A DNA stretch of 6,741 bases from positions 1 through 6,741 of the forward strand of contig CAJOQZ010000182.1 in NCBI GenBank assembly GCA_905236585.1, read 5' to 3'. The translations under genes and the position numbers were made by a program. Of this stretch, positions 6,570-6,741 are shown one piece after another. The notes under the pieces were generated by a model. It had not been told where the DNA came from. It was given only the letters and a program-made list of their open reading frames with translations, and searched no databases. The first letter of the stretch is position 1; the number at the start of each line of letters is the position of its first letter. The stretch comes from an uncultured Lachnospiraceae bacterium (GTDB lineage: Bacteria > Bacillota > Clostridia > Lachnospirales > Lachnospiraceae).

Positions 6570-6741
6570 GCTCCCAAAATCTCCATGAACCTCTCAGTGC
6601 GCTGCTTCCACGTTTCTTTTTCGACCGCTTTCCGGTACGCATTGTCCCGGATCGTTTGCTGCCGTTTTTCATCCGCCAATATGCTTTTAATGATTGCCGG
6701 AAGTCCATCGATATCGTCTAACGAAAAAACCAGATAATCCT
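6539..6741 (-). CDS. Glycosyltransferase C-terminal fragment (GT-B fold, GT4/CgeB-like), 5' end cut by window edge
   Basis: Only the last 66 residues are present, read in the frame that ends with TAA at 6539-6541. The sequence starts DYLVFSLDDIDGLPAIIKSI and continues LADEKRQQTIRDNAYRKAV (21-39), KETWKQRTERFMEIL (41-55), then a short tail. This is the usual end of GT-B transferases of the glycosyl transferases group 1 or CgeB-like type: a hydrophobic-acidic DL-type turn, a helix with the next-residue pattern D/E-x-x-R-x-x-I-x-x-N-A/G-Y, and a helix with TW-x-x-R. It would be the upstream member of the same operon, overlapping the first GT8 gene. Catalytic residues lie outside the window, so activity cannot be judged and the subfamily is only suggested. 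Confidence 0.75.
   Translation of the reverse strand, partial: DYLVFSLDDIDGLPAIIKSILADEKRQQTIRDNAYRKAVEKETWKQRTERFMEILGAWEAMSENTI

Noticed and set aside
6460..6708. Minus-strand open frame of 82 codons at the right edge
   Set aside because: A different frame of the same strand gives the recognisable glycosyltransferase C-terminus (TW-x-x-R helix) ending at 6539 and, from 6569, the GT8 protein. This one is an Arg/Lys/Ser-rich shadow.

Overview
All protein-coding capacity I can support lies on the minus strand, read from right to left. The window looks like part of a surface-polysaccharide (capsule/exopolysaccharide) locus of a Gram-positive clostridial bacterium, most likely a Lachnospiraceae-type gut or rumen anaerobe. 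The reasons are the AGGAG-type ribosome binding sites, the tightly packed co-directional genes, mid-range G+C, and the mix of GT8 transferases, a LicD-type phosphotransferase and a DUF4422 protein. The taxon is an inference from gene content, not a sequence match.

Reading order on the minus strand: (1) the C-terminal 66 residues of a GT-B-type glycosyltransferase, cut by the right edge (6539-6741); (2) and (3) two tandem GT8 glycosyltransferases (5676-6569 and 4707-5654); (4) a 160-residue protein resembling a shortened class I methyltransferase fold without the glycine-rich SAM loop (4228-4710); (5) a 572-residue protein with an N-terminal LicD domain and a C-terminal half like a degenerate CDP-glycerol-transferase-like module (2491-4209). 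These five overlap or are separated by about 20 bases and probably form one operon. (6) and (7) are a MntA-HepT toxin-antitoxin pair (2136-2435 and 1724-2152), clearly more AT-rich than the flanking gene. (8) is a short stretch that looks like a decayed reading frame (1541-1764). (9) is a large open frame from 1540 through the left edge, encoding a DUF4422 domain followed by a Caps_synth/GT32-like domain. It has no stop inside the window.

The glycosyltransferases would build or decorate a repeat unit on the cytoplasmic face of the membrane. The LicD protein would add a phospho-substituent such as phosphocholine or another phospho-alcohol. The toxin-antitoxin pair is probably a passenger that stabilises the locus rather than part of glycan synthesis. 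No flippase, polymerase, priming transferase or regulator is visible, so the window is an internal slice of a larger cluster. I found no tRNA, rRNA, CRISPR array, insertion sequence or convincing terminator, and no gap over 300 bases lacks a gene.
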